DNA of 64,000 nucleotides from Listeria grayi DSM 20601 (GCF_000148995.1 NZ_GL538355.1:1-64000), one strand, 5' to 3'; positions 31,282 to 41,555 are shown, counted from the stretch's first letter. Notes: generated by a model from the sequence alone, not told the origin. Numbers and translations: made by a program.

Positions 31282-33513
31282 ATGGCAGTAAAAGATGAAA
31301 CTGTTATAAAGCTCCATCAGAAGTTTCATGAACTTCTGCATCCCTCCAATATTGGTGTAGATATGATGCATAATATGGGCTGGTCATTTGTAAACGGACT
31401 CGCATGGATTATGGATCAATTGGAGGGCATCACAGATAACGTGTTATCCTTTTTTGGTTTCTTTAAATCGGCTCCAGTCAAGCAATTTATTCAAGACTTC
31501 AAGCCGTTGTTAGTGGTTCTACTAGCCATTTCTTTTATGTATGTAGGCTATCTACTGATATTTCAACGTAAATTTGATCGGTCGCTTATTCTCATTAACA
31601 TGGTCCTGGCTATTTTCATGATCATTGCCCTTCCACATGGAATGAATAAAGGGGTTGAATTTACAAAAGAAGCAGTGACTGTCATTAAGAAACAAGGCAC
31701 GAAGGCGAATGATACAAGTACGGCAGATAGTATCATACGAAAAAACACCTATGACCTAGCTCTTTTAGATGCAAAAGGCTGGAAGAAAAAGTCGAATGGC
31801 ATAGTAAACTACTCTTCAGCTACGTTGCGCAATTTATCAATGGACAGCACGATCGATGAAGATTTCGAACCAAAAAAAGGGAAAGAACTTACGGAGAAAA
31901 CACAACGTGTGTTGGAAACAAAGCTCTCTGCTGATGCTGAAGGGGAAGCAAAGTTAGAAGATTTAAATACAGGCTTAATGTCTAAAATCCTTCCAAGTGC
32001 TTATTATCGGTTTAAAGTAAACTATGGACCTGTTTTATGGCAACTCTTAGTCGGATCGCTTGTATTATGTTTTATTACGTATAAACTGTTGCGTGTTTCC
32101 TATGACTTTGCTATGAACCGAGTAATTTTTAATTTTGTTGCAGTATTAAATTTCCCTAGTTGGCAAAAAATAAAAGTCGTGATCAATGACATACTGACTT
32201 CTCTGGCCATTGTGCCAGTGATGTTTATCAATTATAAAATGTATTTTTGGTGGGTGGAATTTGCTAATCATACTACCAATAATATTATTCTTCAATGTAT
32301 TGCTGCATTAGTTGGTGCACTGGCTGTCATGGACGGACCAAATGTGATTGAAAAAATTGTCGGTGCCGATGCTGGACTTAAATCCGGATGGAAAACGGCA
32401 GCAGGATTGTTTGCTGGCACGCAAGCTGCTAAGAACATTGGCGAAGGTATTAAAAATATGACTGGTAACTTTGCTCGTCGCGCAGGGAAAACGATGGACT
32501 TTGCAGGTGCGGCGGTTGGTGCAACAGGTGGGGGTGTTGCCGGGAATCTAGCAGGCTATTTCAGTAACAAAGGAAAAGAAAGTGGTGGAGATAAGACAGA
32601 TAAAAAATCTTCTCCTTATAATTCCACAGTGACTGCTGGAAAAGAAAAGCCAGGAGAGACCAGTGGTGATGGAACCGGTGGTAGTGTGCCGAGCAAGGAT
32701 AGTAAAGAAGCAAACCCACTTACCAAACAAGCTAACGCTAATACGATAAAAGCACAAAGTCCAGAAACTGGATCTCCTGGGACTAATGATTCTATGAATA
32801 CTCCAGAACCCAAAGAGGATAACCCTCTCCAACAAAACGGAAACATGGGGGCTAATCAAACTGCGCCTGAAAATCAGAAGGAACAGCATAATAAAAACAA
32901 TTCAAAAGCACCAACGAATCAAGCTGATGAAAAAGATAAAGGGAATACCGATGCTAATAAACTTCAAGCCAATCCAAAAACTACTACAGCATCGCTGTCC
33001 GCTGATAAATCAAAAGCTGCGGAAAGTATTTCTCCATCAAAAGCAAGTAACGGATCGAAGGTTGCTTCGTCCAATCAGACACAAGGAAAAACAACTTCTA
33101 CATCACCAGGGAACGTCGCTTCTCCTGTATCTAGTAGTGATACGAGCATGATGACACCTTCTGCCTCATCTGGTGATGCAATTAGTGGAGGAGGAGTGAC
33201 AGGCAACGAGCCACCAGCTGGCTATCAAGACTCGCAGAATGATACAAGTTCTCCAGAACCAACCACGCAACAAGTGGAGAATGTGAGTCAAGCGGTCGAT
33301 CAAGCAGTAGCGGATCAAGTAACCCCTGCAAGACCAACAGAAAATCGTACGGTTGGGGAGTTCGCAAAAGATGTGGTGAAGGACAAAATCGTAAGACCTA
33401 TTGCCAATACTAGAACGGTACGGGCTTCGAAGAAATCGTTTGAAATTAGTAGGAATTCTGCTATCAAACGTGCATCGAAGAAAAATACGATCCCACCGAG
33501 AGGAGGTAAATAA
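31282..33513 (+). CDS. VirB6/TrbL-like polytopic channel protein with long Ser/Asn-rich tail
   Basis: 743 residues. TM segments lie in residues about 75-125, 245-275 and 300-350, followed by a Gly/Ala-rich stretch (AAGLFAGTQAAKNIGEGIKN; GAAVGATGGGVAGNLAGYF). The C-terminal 300 residues are low-complexity Ser/Asn/Lys/Gln/Pro and presumably disordered. This plan is typical of Gram-positive VirB6/TrbL proteins such as PrgH and TcpH. It is the core membrane channel component. It starts four bases after virD4 and ends three bases before the VirB3-like gene. Confidence 0.85.
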   Translation: MAVKDETVIKLHQKFHELLHPSNIGVDMMHNMGWSFVNGLAWIMDQLEGITDNVLSFFGFFKSAPVKQFIQDFKPLLVVLLAISFMYVGYLLIFQRKFDRSLILINMVLAIFMIIALPHGMNKGVEFTKEAVTVIKKQGTKANDTSTADSIIRKNTYDLALLDAKGWKKKSNGIVNYSSATLRNLSMDSTIDEDFEPKKGKELTEKTQRVLETKLSADAEGEAKLEDLNTGLMSKILPSAYYRFKVNYGPVLWQLLVGSLVLCFITYKLLRVSYDFAMNRVIFNFVAVLNFPSWQKIKVVINDILTSLAIVPVMFINYKMYFWWVEFANHTTNNIILQCIAALVGALAVMDGPNVIEKIVGADAGLKSGWKTAAGLFAGTQAAKNIGEGIKNMTGNFARRAGKTMDFAGAAVGATGGGVAGNLAGYFSNKGKESGGDKTDKKSSPYNSTVTAGKEKPGETSGDGTGGSVPSKDSKEANPLTKQANANTIKAQSPETGSPGTNDSMNTPEPKEDNPLQQNGNMGANQTAPENQKEQHNKNNSKAPTNQADEKDKGNTDANKLQANPKTTTASLSADKSKAAESISPSKASNGSKVASSNQTQGKTTSTSPGNVASPVSSSDTSMMTPSASSGDAISGGGVTGNEPPAGYQDSQNDTSSPEPTTQQVENVSQAVDQAVADQVTPARPTENRTVGEFAKDVVKDKIVRPIANTRTVRASKKSFEISRNSAIKRASKKNTIPPRGGK

Positions 33514-33515
33514 GC

Positions 33516-33869
33516 ATGGATGACAATCCAAGAGAACTTAGTATCACGATTCCAAAAGAAATCAAGTCAGAAATCAAACTAAAAAAGAATATCTATTTAA
33601 AAGACTTTTTTACGATGATAGGGTTAATTCCAATAACCATGATTTTCATGAATTTTGTCCATAGTTCTGTTATGTATTATTTTTATGGGTTGATGGCAGT
33701 CATTGCGATTACGTTGCTTATTCGACCGAAAAGTAATCCCGACTTACGGATTTATAGTGCTGTTTATTTAGCTTTAACGAGAAACCGAGCAAGATATCGT
33801 GCAGTGGATATGAATATTGGCGATGCCATGTTATTTGAGGAGGAAGAAAATGGCCACTTTGAAGGATGA
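33516..33869 (+). CDS. VirB3/PrgI-like T4SS membrane protein
   Basis: 117 residues. A cytoplasmic N terminus (IPKEIKSEIKLKKNIYLKDF), two adjacent TM helices (FTMIGLIPITMIFMNFVHSS; MYYFYGLMAVIAITLLI) and a short tail containing a conserved-looking RPKSNPDLRIYSAVYLALTR. PrgI and VirB3-like proteins have this size and topology and always precede VirB4, as here. The 3' end overlaps the next start (33850). Confidence 0.85.
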   Translation: MDDNPRELSITIPKEIKSEIKLKKNIYLKDFFTMIGLIPITMIFMNFVHSSVMYYFYGLMAVIAITLLIRPKSNPDLRIYSAVYLALTRNRARYRAVDMNIGDAMLFEEEENGHFEG

Positions 33870-34665
33870 ACATTTCCAAAAAAAGATAAAATCAGCCGTC
33901 CATCAACGTGTACGCGAAAAAAACACGACGATCGAGAAAACGAAAAAGCCCTTGTCTAAGACAGGGGCTTTTTCTGATAAGTCGGATAGTGTAGACGTCA
34001 CTGTTTTAAACATAGGGCGCGAGGTATTACCCTCAAAAAATAAAGAACCTGATCAGCAAGTAAGGAAACCAGAAAAAACAAAAAGGGTTGCTAAAAAGCA
34101 ACGGAAGCCCAAAGAACGACGGATTAAAGTTCGACCTATTACCGTAAAACGAACGACAGCGGACGCTATTCCTTACGTCGAACTAGAGGATAATCATCGG
34201 CTTAAAATGAGAGGCCAAGTAGATACCTATTCGACGATTGTTCAAATTAATACCGATGATCATTTTGTGAAAAATAATGATGACTTATGGTTATATCTCC
34301 AGGCGCAAACTAATTTTTATCGGGTTTATTCCGGGGATATTAAAATTATTGGTATGCGATATCCGGTAATTACTAAAACGCAAGTAACACATCTGATCGC
34401 AAAGCAAGAACAAACGGAAGATCCATTGATGATCCAGTTATTAGATGAAGAGATAGATCAGTGTCGAGCTATTGAACAGACAAAAACAGTCAAAGAGTTT
34501 TTTATGGTTCTATACGGCTCATCGATTATTGAACTGGAAAAAAATGTGCGGACTGCCTATCAACTTGCAGGGCACTTGCCTGGATTAATAGAAATGTCTG
34601 ATGAAAAAATTATCGCAGTACTAAACAAGTTAAATAATATTGAGAAAAAAATACTCATTAATTAG
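33850..34665 (+). CDS. VirB4-associated cytoplasmic protein
   Basis: 271 residues from the ATG at 33850, chosen for the GAGGAGGA site inside the previous gene; a longer frame from 33817 has none. A very basic, disordered N-terminal 110 residues is followed by an alpha/beta domain. That domain (GQVDTYSTIVQINTDDHFVK, YSGDIKIIGMRYPVITKTQV, VKEFFMVLYGSSIIELEKNV) looks like the N-terminal domain of VirB4/TraE proteins. It may be a split or duplicated VirB4 N-domain. A terminator-like hairpin lies in the first 40 codons. Confidence 0.7.
   Translation: MATLKDEHFQKKIKSAVHQRVREKNTTIEKTKKPLSKTGAFSDKSDSVDVTVLNIGREVLPSKNKEPDQQVRKPEKTKRVAKKQRKPKERRIKVRPITVKRTTADAIPYVELEDNHRLKMRGQVDTYSTIVQINTDDHFVKNNDDLWLYLQAQTNFYRVYSGDIKIIGMRYPVITKTQVTHLIAKQEQTEDPLMIQLLDEEIDQCRAIEQTKTVKEFFMVLYGSSIIELEKNVRTAYQLAGHLPGLIEMSDEKIIAVLNKLNNIEKKILIN
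33943..33973 (+). terminator. Terminator-like hairpin inside the 33850 gene
   Basis: AAAAAGCCCTTGTC, loop TAA, GACAGGGGCTTTTT: a 14-bp stem with one G-U pair and a terminal T-run, within codons about 32-42. If formed, it would cut the T4SS operon just before virB4. Confidence 0.55.
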
Positions 34666-34677
34666 GAGGAGATAAAA

Positions 34678-36612
34678 TTGGGACTCTTTCAAAAGACGCT
34701 AACCAAAGAAGAAGAAATTGATAAACAAGGCTTCTATGCTCCTTTTATAGCTGCGATACAACCACAAGGGGGCATCACTTTTCGACTTGAAAAAGTGGTT
34801 CAAAAAGGAAGTTCCTATGAGGCCATCTACCATGTGACTGTTTATCCTTCCGAAGCCAATTTGTTTTGGCTAGAAGGAATTATGGGGCTTGATGATATTG
34901 TTGTAACAAAAGATGTTAAACACATCGATAAAGAAGAGGCGAAGGACTCCATTGGGAACAGTATTGAAGAATATTTAAACCGTGCTTATACAGAAAAGAA
35001 AGAACGTGGCCGAGTAGATGCATCCCTTGAATACAACGAGATTAAAGATCTTTATGAACTGGTCAGCAAGAATAAAGAAGTCATGAAACGGATCATTTTA
35101 CGACTCTTTATCACATCTCCTACCATCCAAGATTTAGAACAAAGAATCAGAGATGTTCAGACATCCATTGAAACAGAAGGTTTTCAAGCGGATGTTTTTT
35201 CTAATGAAACAGAATATGAATATTTAAGTAAGTTCGTTAGTTTTAGTGAACAAGAAAGCTATCCCAATAAACGATATGGACAGCCTATTCAAGCATCTGC
35301 ATTAGCGCTTGGTGTTCCTTTCACGGGGGTTTCTTTACGGGACCCACGTGCTATATATTGGGGAGAATCTCGAACGGGTGGCCCTATATTTTGGGATGTG
35401 ACCCACGTCGATAAATTTAGAAAGTCCTTCGATATTGTGGGTGTTGGGAAAAAGGGTGCTGGTAAGTCTACTACGATCAAAAAGTTAACCGATGAACGAT
35501 TGATGAAAGGGGACTATATCCGGGCGTTGGATGTAACCGGAGAATATACGGAGCAAGCAATCCAGCGAGGGGGAACCGTGATTTCCATGGATGGTTCTTC
35601 CGGCGTATTGAACATTTTAGAAATCATGCGAACAGGCGAAACGAATAGTGTATGTTGGTCACTGCATACAACAAAATTAAAACAGTTTTATAAACAAATT
35701 AACCAAAATGCGAGTGAAAATGAACTATCTACTTTTTCGGAAGTTGCAACTGATCTTTATAAAGCATATGGACTCTATCTTCCAACAGATCTAGAAGAAA
35801 TCAATATGGTAAATCGTCCTAGTACGGATTATCCTATTCTTTCAGATTTACGAGAACATGTTCGTCAAGTTCTTTACAAAAATGGGTTGAATGGACATAT
35901 GAATGAAGATATTTCATTATCTAAACAGAACTATTTAGAAAACATTGAGACAACGATCAATGACTTAATTAGCAACTACGGGAATATGTTCAATTCCCAT
36001 AGTACGATCCAAAAAATTGAGGATATTCCATTCGTTGTTTTCAATATGCAGAATGTGGTGGATATGGAAATTTTCCCTGCTCAATTATTTAACATTTTAT
36101 ATTTAAACTGGCGTGGAATGTTCCATATCGGTGGACCACAATTGGAAATGTATCGACGCAATGAGATCGATTTAGAGGATGTCCATTTTTACTTTACTGT
36201 TTTTGATGAAGCCCATCATATTCTAAACACTCGTTATCCGGATGCGATTAAACAATTGAAGAAATTTTCTCGTGAAGGTCGTAAATACTTTGCTGGACTT
36301 TGGTTGTTCACACAAAATATCACGGATCTTGTTCCATCAAACGGTGCAGACCAAAGTAGTGAAGTCGTTCGTGACATTATCAGTTTGCTTGAAATGGCAG
36401 AATACAAAATGATCATGCAGCAAGATCCAAATAGTATGGATGTTGTTCGTAATGTCTTTAAAAATACATTCTCAGAAAGTGAACTACAAGCGATTCCTCA
36501 GCTCGAACAAGGGGAAATGATCTTATCCCTTTCAACCGTTAAAAACATCCGATTTAGCGTCCATACGACAGCGAAACAACGTGCTATATACGGTGGCGGT
36601 GTTGGTGCATAA
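34678..36612 (+). CDS. VirB4/TraE-type T4SS ATPase
   Basis: 644 residues from a TTG (AGGAGGAGATAAAA before it). Walker A FDIVGVGKKGAGKSTTIKKL (about 248-267), Walker B YFTVFDEAHHIL (about 504), and later FSREGRKYFAGLWLFTQNI, all standard for VirB4. The N-terminal 230 residues form the usual VirB4 platform domain. It energises assembly of the T4SS and pilin handling at the inner face of the membrane. An intact, normal-length family member. Confidence 0.95.
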   Translation: MGLFQKTLTKEEEIDKQGFYAPFIAAIQPQGGITFRLEKVVQKGSSYEAIYHVTVYPSEANLFWLEGIMGLDDIVVTKDVKHIDKEEAKDSIGNSIEEYLNRAYTEKKERGRVDASLEYNEIKDLYELVSKNKEVMKRIILRLFITSPTIQDLEQRIRDVQTSIETEGFQADVFSNETEYEYLSKFVSFSEQESYPNKRYGQPIQASALALGVPFTGVSLRDPRAIYWGESRTGGPIFWDVTHVDKFRKSFDIVGVGKKGAGKSTTIKKLTDERLMKGDYIRALDVTGEYTEQAIQRGGTVISMDGSSGVLNILEIMRTGETNSVCWSLHTTKLKQFYKQINQNASENELSTFSEVATDLYKAYGLYLPTDLEEINMVNRPSTDYPILSDLREHVRQVLYKNGLNGHMNEDISLSKQNYLENIETTINDLISNYGNMFNSHSTIQKIEDIPFVVFNMQNVVDMEIFPAQLFNILYLNWRGMFHIGGPQLEMYRRNEIDLEDVHFYFTVFDEAHHILNTRYPDAIKQLKKFSREGRKYFAGLWLFTQNITDLVPSNGADQSSEVVRDIISLLEMAEYKMIMQQDPNSMDVVRNVFKNTFSESELQAIPQLEQGEMILSLSTVKNIRFSVHTTAKQRAIYGGGVGA

Positions 36613-36642
36613 AGCATATAAAATAAAGGAGGCTTTTGTAAT

Positions 36643-37308
36643 ATGGGGAAAAAATTAGGTGGAATAGGATTTGTTTTAGTGGCGCTGGGACTTATTGTCT
36701 ATGCGCTTTTTTTATGGTTCCATACAGATAAGCCAGCACCCAAAGTAACTTCTTCTGCGAAGCAAGAACAACGACAAGAAGATAAAAAAACAGAAGAACA
36801 GGTTCATCATGATCTTCAAGCAACGACTACGAAAAAAGAACCGAACAAGCATACAGAAACATCGGAAAAAAAAGAAGAAGTGATACAGCCAGAGAAGATT
36901 GCTTTACAGTTTATTCGTACGATAGTTCCTTATGATGGAACGAAGAGATCTGTTCAGGAAGATAAGGTATACAAGCTAGAAAAATTAAAACCTATTTTGC
37001 AAGATGTTGTCTATAAACAATATCAAAATGGGGGGGACATGACTGCAGCTAATGACGAAAATGGTGGTAATCTTAATGAGTTTCCGCCTTTCCACTACAT
37101 TGGAAAAATATCGGAGGTCACTGCAAAAGAAACAGACCATGAAGGCGACAGCTGGACATATCAAGTGAACTACCGAATTACTTTTTATAATCAATCTCAT
37201 AAGGCTACGGATGATGTTAAGCAAGCAGGAATGATTCAATTAGAAAAATGGAAAGGGAAGATAGTGATCACTTCCTACTCCATCGGAATGGAACCGGACA
37301 ATGAGTAA
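36643..37308 (+). CDS. VirB8/TcpC-like bitopic T4SS protein
   Basis: 221 residues, with RBS AAAGGAGG. One N-terminal TM ([19 protein letters not shown]), a Lys/Glu/Gln-rich linker, and an extracellular domain of about 130 residues with an NTF2-like pattern ([20 protein letters not shown]...[17 protein letters not shown]...[20 protein letters not shown]). VirB8-type proteins of Gram-positive T4SSs share this plan. It overlaps the hydrolase gene by eight bases. Confidence 0.75.
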   Translation: MGKKLGGIGFVLVALGLIVYALFLWFHTDKPAPKVTSSAKQEQRQEDKKTEEQVHHDLQATTTKKEPNKHTETSEKKEEVIQPEKIALQFIRTIVPYDGTKRSVQEDKVYKLEKLKPILQDVVYKQYQNGGDMTAANDENGGNLNEFPPFHYIGKISEVTAKETDHEGDSWTYQVNYRITFYNQSHKATDDVKQAGMIQLEKWKGKIVITSYSIGMEPDNE

Positions 37309-38386
37309 TCTTGCCCGGATATGGTTGAAACGTACACTGTGGGGTTTGGTTTTCTCTGTTCCAGGATTAATCCTCTTTGGAGTGGTAGCAATAAGCATTA
37401 TTATTGGTGTGTTAGTAGCAGATGATCAAGCAAAAAAGAATGCAACTACCGGCGCAGAAATGTCTGACGTTGGAGCAGAAGAAATACCAAAAGACTATAT
37501 TGAAATCTATCAAGCTGCTGAAAAAAAATATGGCGTGCCGTGGACGCTTTTAGCTGCTCATCATAAAGTAGAAACGAACTTCAGTGTAGACTTAAATGTT
37601 TCTTCTGCAGGAGCGATTGGACCAATGCAGTTCATGCCCCTTACGTGGTTAGGATGGAATTATCCAGGAGGTAGTCGACTAGGGAACGCATCGATTCCAG
37701 ACGCGATAATAAGTAGCCCCAAGATGATTGCCAAGTATGGTGGTTATGGTGTAGATGGTGATGGGGACGGGAAAGCAGATCCATGGAATTTAACCGATTC
37801 CGTGTTTGCTGCAGCCAATTATTTAGCAGCAAATGGTGCAGCGAATGGGAATTACCAACAAGCGGTTTTTGCCTATAACCACTCTGATCAGTATGTCAAC
37901 GCAGTGTTAGATTGGTTTGATAAATATACAAAAAATAAAGATGCCTTGTTAAGCGGAGGGGACACGGTAGTCGGTGGGAATAAAATCATCGAAAGGGCTA
38001 TTCAGACTGGAATGACGATCCTCAACAAAAGCCCCTATAATTGGGGAGGAGGCCGAACACAAGCAGATATAGATGCACGAAGTTTTGACTGTTCCTCTTT
38101 CGTTAGGTGGGCTTTTTCTGGAGCTGACGTGGACTTAGGACCAATTGCTTCCACTACGACAGATACCCTTGTAATAAAAGGAAAAGCTGTTTCTGTGATG
38201 AAGATGGAGAGAGGAGATCTTCTCTTTTTTGATACCTATAAACGTAATGGCCATGTCGGAATCTACTTAGGAAACGGAAAGTTCTTAAATGATAATTCCA
38301 GCCATGGTGTTTCGATCGATAGCTTAGATAATAGTTATTGGAAAGGCGTCTTTCATGGAACCGTGCGCCGGATAATTATCAAATAA
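37301..38386 (+). CDS. Bifunctional cell-wall hydrolase (lytic transglycosylase + NlpC/P60), VirB1-like
   Basis: 361 residues. N-terminal TM ([20 protein letters not shown]). A soluble lytic transglycosylase domain spans about 65-205, with catalytic Glu in [13 protein letters not shown] and the [16 protein letters not shown] motif. A C-terminal NlpC/P60 peptidase spans about 225-361, with Cys in [13 protein letters not shown] and His in NGHVGIYLG. It corresponds to CwlT/TcpG/PrgK-type hydrolases that open peptidoglycan for the conjugation channel. Confidence 0.95.
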   Translation: MSNLARIWLKRTLWGLVFSVPGLILFGVVAISIIIGVLVADDQAKKNATTGAEMSDVGAEEIPKDYIEIYQAAEKKYGVPWTLLAAHHKVETNFSVDLNVSSAGAIGPMQFMPLTWLGWNYPGGSRLGNASIPDAIISSPKMIAKYGGYGVDGDGDGKADPWNLTDSVFAAANYLAANGAANGNYQQAVFAYNHSDQYVNAVLDWFDKYTKNKDALLSGGDTVVGGNKIIERAIQTGMTILNKSPYNWGGGRTQADIDARSFDCSSFVRWAFSGADVDLGPIASTTTDTLVIKGKAVSVMKMERGDLLFFDTYKRNGHVGIYLGNGKFLNDNSSHGVSIDSLDNSYWKGVFHGTVRRIIIK

Positions 38387-38403
38387 AAAACAGATAGGAG
38401 AAG

Positions 38404-39324
38404 ATGTTGGTGGCAGGGAAAAGAAAAAACCGACAAACCGTTTTTTTAGAGCGTAATAACACAGTCCTACTATATAGTGGGACTTTTATTTTACTTGGAT
38501 TACTGGTGTTCTTCTTAGTTTCTAAGCTCATCTTACCGGATGATTCTCCGGTGCTTGCGACCTCCCTTAATACCTTTGAACCGTTGGGGGATACAGACTA
38601 TAAGATCGAAAGTTGGAAGTACAATCCCAAACAGAATTTTATGGAAGTAAGGCTTACGATTAGTGAAGAATCTGAAACGATTGCACCAAATTTAAAGTAT
38701 GAGGCGAGAGAGAAAACGCAAGTGGAGCAAGGTGTTAAATCGACTTTGAAAGCGAAGCTAGTGTATCAAGATGCACGCAATATTGTCGTGGTTATTTCTC
38801 ACATCCCAACGAAGTGGGAGGCAGTGAATTTAACCCTTAGCAACAAGCAAATTTTTCTTCCTTCGGCAGATTTTATTACAGATCCTTCGGACGAAGAAGA
38901 TAATGTAGCAAGTGATACGACCAGCGACGAAGAAGACAACCGCTTGTCTTTATATGCCGATTATCGAACGATCCACAAGGATAATAATTTGCAAATTCAA
39001 AGCGATATTGGCTACCAAGTACTGGTTGCAAAAACGAATAAAGCATATCAACTAAAGTTGCTAGAAGAATTGAAAAAGTATATTCAAAATGAAAAGGATC
39101 GTCGGATACAGCTGACAAAAGAAATCCATATTTTGAAAGAGGAGTTACCAAGTCAAACACTACTTGATCAACAAGATACACGCGATTTAATCAAGCAAAA
39201 GCAAGGAGAGATAGTGGACTCCAGTCAACAAGAGAAGGAGTATTTCAAACAACAAAAATTGATTGAAGAGAAAGCGGCAAAATTAGATGAGTTGATTACA
39301 AAACATCAATCTGATGTGAAATAA
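38404..39324 (+). CDS. Bitopic conjugation protein with C-terminal coiled coil
   Basis: 306 residues, with RBS AGGAGAAG. An N-terminal TM (LLYSGTFILLGLLVFFLVSK), an extracellular beta-rich region (about 50-165), an acidic linker (DPSDEEDNVASDTTSDEEDN) and a long C-terminal coiled coil (LEELKKYIQNEKDRRIQLTK). It is the last gene before the oriT region. Possibly a surface or scaffold component of the mating channel; no named family recognised. Confidence 0.7.
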   Translation: MLVAGKRKNRQTVFLERNNTVLLYSGTFILLGLLVFFLVSKLILPDDSPVLATSLNTFEPLGDTDYKIESWKYNPKQNFMEVRLTISEESETIAPNLKYEAREKTQVEQGVKSTLKAKLVYQDARNIVVVISHIPTKWEAVNLTLSNKQIFLPSADFITDPSDEEDNVASDTTSDEEDNRLSLYADYRTIHKDNNLQIQSDIGYQVLVAKTNKAYQLKLLEELKKYIQNEKDRRIQLTKEIHILKEELPSQTLLDQQDTRDLIKQKQGEIVDSSQQEKEYFKQQKLIEEKAAKLDELITKHQSDVK

Positions 39325-39660
39325 GCGTGGTGCAAAATTGGTGCAAAGTTTGTATAAACTGAAATATCAGATAATATTTTTCTCTACAAAGCGCTTTGCG
39401 CTCGTGTTTTTATAAGTGCAAAAATTGCACCGACTTGCACTGTGTAGTGCAAAAACCTATTTACGCTGATATCATCGAAACACCCGGCACTGCCGGGTAT
39501 ATCACGTAAGTGATATCGGTTTCTCCTTATGCTCTTGCAGTAAAAAGAGAGTTTTTTGAACTTCCTGCTTGGGTTTGCAGGGGTCAGGGGAGATGCTGTT
39601 TATTTGGCATAGCAAAATAGAGCAGCTTAGTAACAATAATAACGTGCATGTTAAAGGCTT
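39325..39660. other. Candidate origin of transfer (oriT)
   Basis: Non-coding, directly upstream of the mobilisation genes. It holds inverted and direct repeats: TGGTGCAAAATTGGTGCAAAG, GTGCAAAAATTGCAC, AAAGCGCTTTGCGC, ACCCGGCACTGCCGGGT, ATATCACGTAAGTGATAT and CCTGC/GCAGG. A GGTCAGGGGA word at about 39581 recurs partly (GTCAGGGGTCAA) inside the relaxase start. Repeat-rich DNA before a relaxase gene is the usual place for oriT. The nick site is not identifiable by eye. Confidence 0.6.
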
Positions 39661-39685
39661 TATGATGAAAGAAGGAGGAGGGTAC

Positions 39686-39973
39686 ATGGATCTTGTTGTC
39701 CGTGGATTAAATCCAAAAGATGTTGCATTTTTAGAAGAGGAAGCCAATCGAAAAGGGCAGCGTGAAAAGAGGAAAGTATCCAGGAATGAGGTAATCGTTT
39801 CGCTGATCGAACGGTATGCCAATCATCAATTTGAAAGTGAAATGAATCGGAAGTATGAAGCCTTAGTCCGGGAAGTATTGGTTTCATTAAAAGCGAATAC
39901 TGATAGCAATCAACAAGTTCGAATAGTATTAGATACGCTGATGAACTTTGAGGAGGAAATAGAGAATGCATAA
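39686..39973 (+). CDS. Relaxosome accessory protein (MobC/RHH-like)
   Basis: 95 residues from the ATG at 39686, which has GAAGGAGGAGG before it; longer in-frame starts lie in the oriT repeats. The N terminus (MDLVVRGLNPKDVAFLEEEA) and RKVSRNEVIVSLIERYANHQ have the beta-helix-helix pattern of ribbon-helix-helix DNA-binding proteins. It probably binds oriT and helps the relaxase. It overlaps the relaxase gene by eight bases. Confidence 0.8.
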   Translation: MDLVVRGLNPKDVAFLEEEANRKGQREKRKVSRNEVIVSLIERYANHQFESEMNRKYEALVREVLVSLKANTDSNQQVRIVLDTLMNFEEEIENA

Positions 39974-41129
39974 GGTGAAGTCAGGGGTCAATATCATGTA
40001 TAAATTTGCCTTATCAAATTCCAAAACATTTCAAGAATATATTGATTATATCGATCGTAATGAGGCAACAAGGAATCAGCATGCTGATAAATTTTCTTTG
40101 TTTAATGAGTATATGGGGAATCCAGCAAAAACATCTGCACTCTTTACAGCAGACCACGATAACTTGAGTGATGAGAAGAAAAAAGATTTAAAAAAGTCTT
40201 TTGAATCGGCACAAGAAAAAGGCAGCATCATGTGGCAAGATGTTATCAGCTTTGATCCGTATTTTTTAGAAGAACAAGGACTGTATAACCGGGAAACAAA
40301 AGAGATCGATCAGATTAAAATAAGAGAGATTACAAGGAACATGATGCAGGCAGTTTTGAAGCGAGAGGGTCTGGGTGAATCGGCAATATGGTCTGCGGCT
40401 ATCCACTTGAATACGAAGCACCCTCACGTCCATATTGCTGTTGTAGAACCAGAACCGACAAGGACAAGAGGTAAGTGGGAGCAAGGGACATGGAAGCTCG
40501 CGAGAAGTAAAGTCGTCAATGATATTTTGAACTTAACGGAAGATCAAAAACTGATTACGGAACTGATACGTAATCAAATCGTTGGTGGTCAAAAACAGCG
40601 GCCAACTTTGCATGATAAAGAACTGAAAAAGCAATTTATAAAAGTCTTTCAGCAGCTGCCGAGTGATCGCAGACAATGGTCTTATAATTACAATACATTA
40701 AATGCATTGCGGCCTGACTTACATCAATTAATGGACATGTACTTGGCGAAGCATGAAGGAAGTAGCGTAGAAACGATCCACGAGATCTTGGATAAAAATA
40801 TGGAGGCATACCGACGCGCATACGGGGAAGGTAAGTATGATCGAGGGTTGTATAAAGATTACAAAAAAAATAAGATCGATGAATTGTACGAGCGTCTGGG
40901 TAATAGCTTCTTAAAAGAAATGCGAGCGTATGATAAACGGTTACTTGCTATTGAGAAGAAAGGCTTCCATCCAGGTTCAACAGGTTATCAAATCAATCAT
41001 GGTAGAGCCATTGATTTTGCATTAAAGAAAATAAATAAATATACCAAGCAAGATTATCAATCCTGGAAAAATCAAATGGTTTATCAGCGGATGCAAGAAC
41101 AAATGGAAAGGGAGAAGATAGATGGATAA
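39966..41129 (+). CDS. MobP-type (MobP2/MobL-like) relaxase
   Basis: 387 residues. N-terminal YKFALSNSKTFQEYIDYIDR then NEA, the catalytic-Tyr region of MobP2-type relaxases. The metal-binding histidine motif HLNTKHPHVHIAVVEPEP is near residues 145-162. The C-terminal half is helical and basic. It nicks oriT and stays covalently bound to the 5' end that is transferred. RBS AGGAGG before the ATG. Short for a relaxase; no helicase or primase domain is attached, but a TOPRIM protein follows downstream. Confidence 0.9.
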   Translation: MHKVKSGVNIMYKFALSNSKTFQEYIDYIDRNEATRNQHADKFSLFNEYMGNPAKTSALFTADHDNLSDEKKKDLKKSFESAQEKGSIMWQDVISFDPYFLEEQGLYNRETKEIDQIKIREITRNMMQAVLKREGLGESAIWSAAIHLNTKHPHVHIAVVEPEPTRTRGKWEQGTWKLARSKVVNDILNLTEDQKLITELIRNQIVGGQKQRPTLHDKELKKQFIKVFQQLPSDRRQWSYNYNTLNALRPDLHQLMDMYLAKHEGSSVETIHEILDKNMEAYRRAYGEGKYDRGLYKDYKKNKIDELYERLGNSFLKEMRAYDKRLLAIEKKGFHPGSTGYQINHGRAIDFALKKINKYTKQDYQSWKNQMVYQRMQEQMEREKIDG

Positions 41130-41553
41130 TTTGAAAACATATCGGCACAATTGCCATTTGAACGAGCAATCACATCAATATTTATTAGAAGAAAAAGAGA
41201 AAACGCAATTAAGTGATGGAAAAATCATGGACAAGATCATTGCAGAATATCAATCACTCAAACAAGAAAAAGCGTCGATTGCTTACGTGGGACAGGAGAT
41301 TAATAAGACTGTTCAAGAAGCCTTCGGTGCTCTCTTTAATAGTATACGGTTAGGTATCAATTCAACGGATAAAAATACACGTATTTTAGTAGAAATTGCT
41401 AATGGCTTTTTGATGAAACAAAGTGATCAAACGATTATTACAACGGACGACTTAATCTCCGTGGGACTCGAAGAAGCAACACGAAAAGTACAAGCAGATA
41501 TCAAACGTGCGCAACAAATGAAATTAGATAAGCAGAAAAAAGAAAGGGGCTGA
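41122..41553 (+). CDS. Mobilisation-region hypothetical protein
   Basis: 143 residues; the start overlaps the relaxase stop by eight bases. The N terminus (MDNLKTYRHNCHLNEQSHQY) and the following helices look like a DNA-binding or relaxosome accessory protein. The long middle helix and Lys-rich tail (RAQQMKLDKQKKERG) support nucleic-acid contact. No family recognised. Its coupling to the relaxase suggests a role in DNA processing. Confidence 0.65.
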   Translation: MDNLKTYRHNCHLNEQSHQYLLEEKEKTQLSDGKIMDKIIAEYQSLKQEKASIAYVGQEINKTVQEAFGALFNSIRLGINSTDKNTRILVEIANGFLMKQSDQTIITTDDLISVGLEEATRKVQADIKRAQQMKLDKQKKERG

Positions 41554-41555
41554 TC

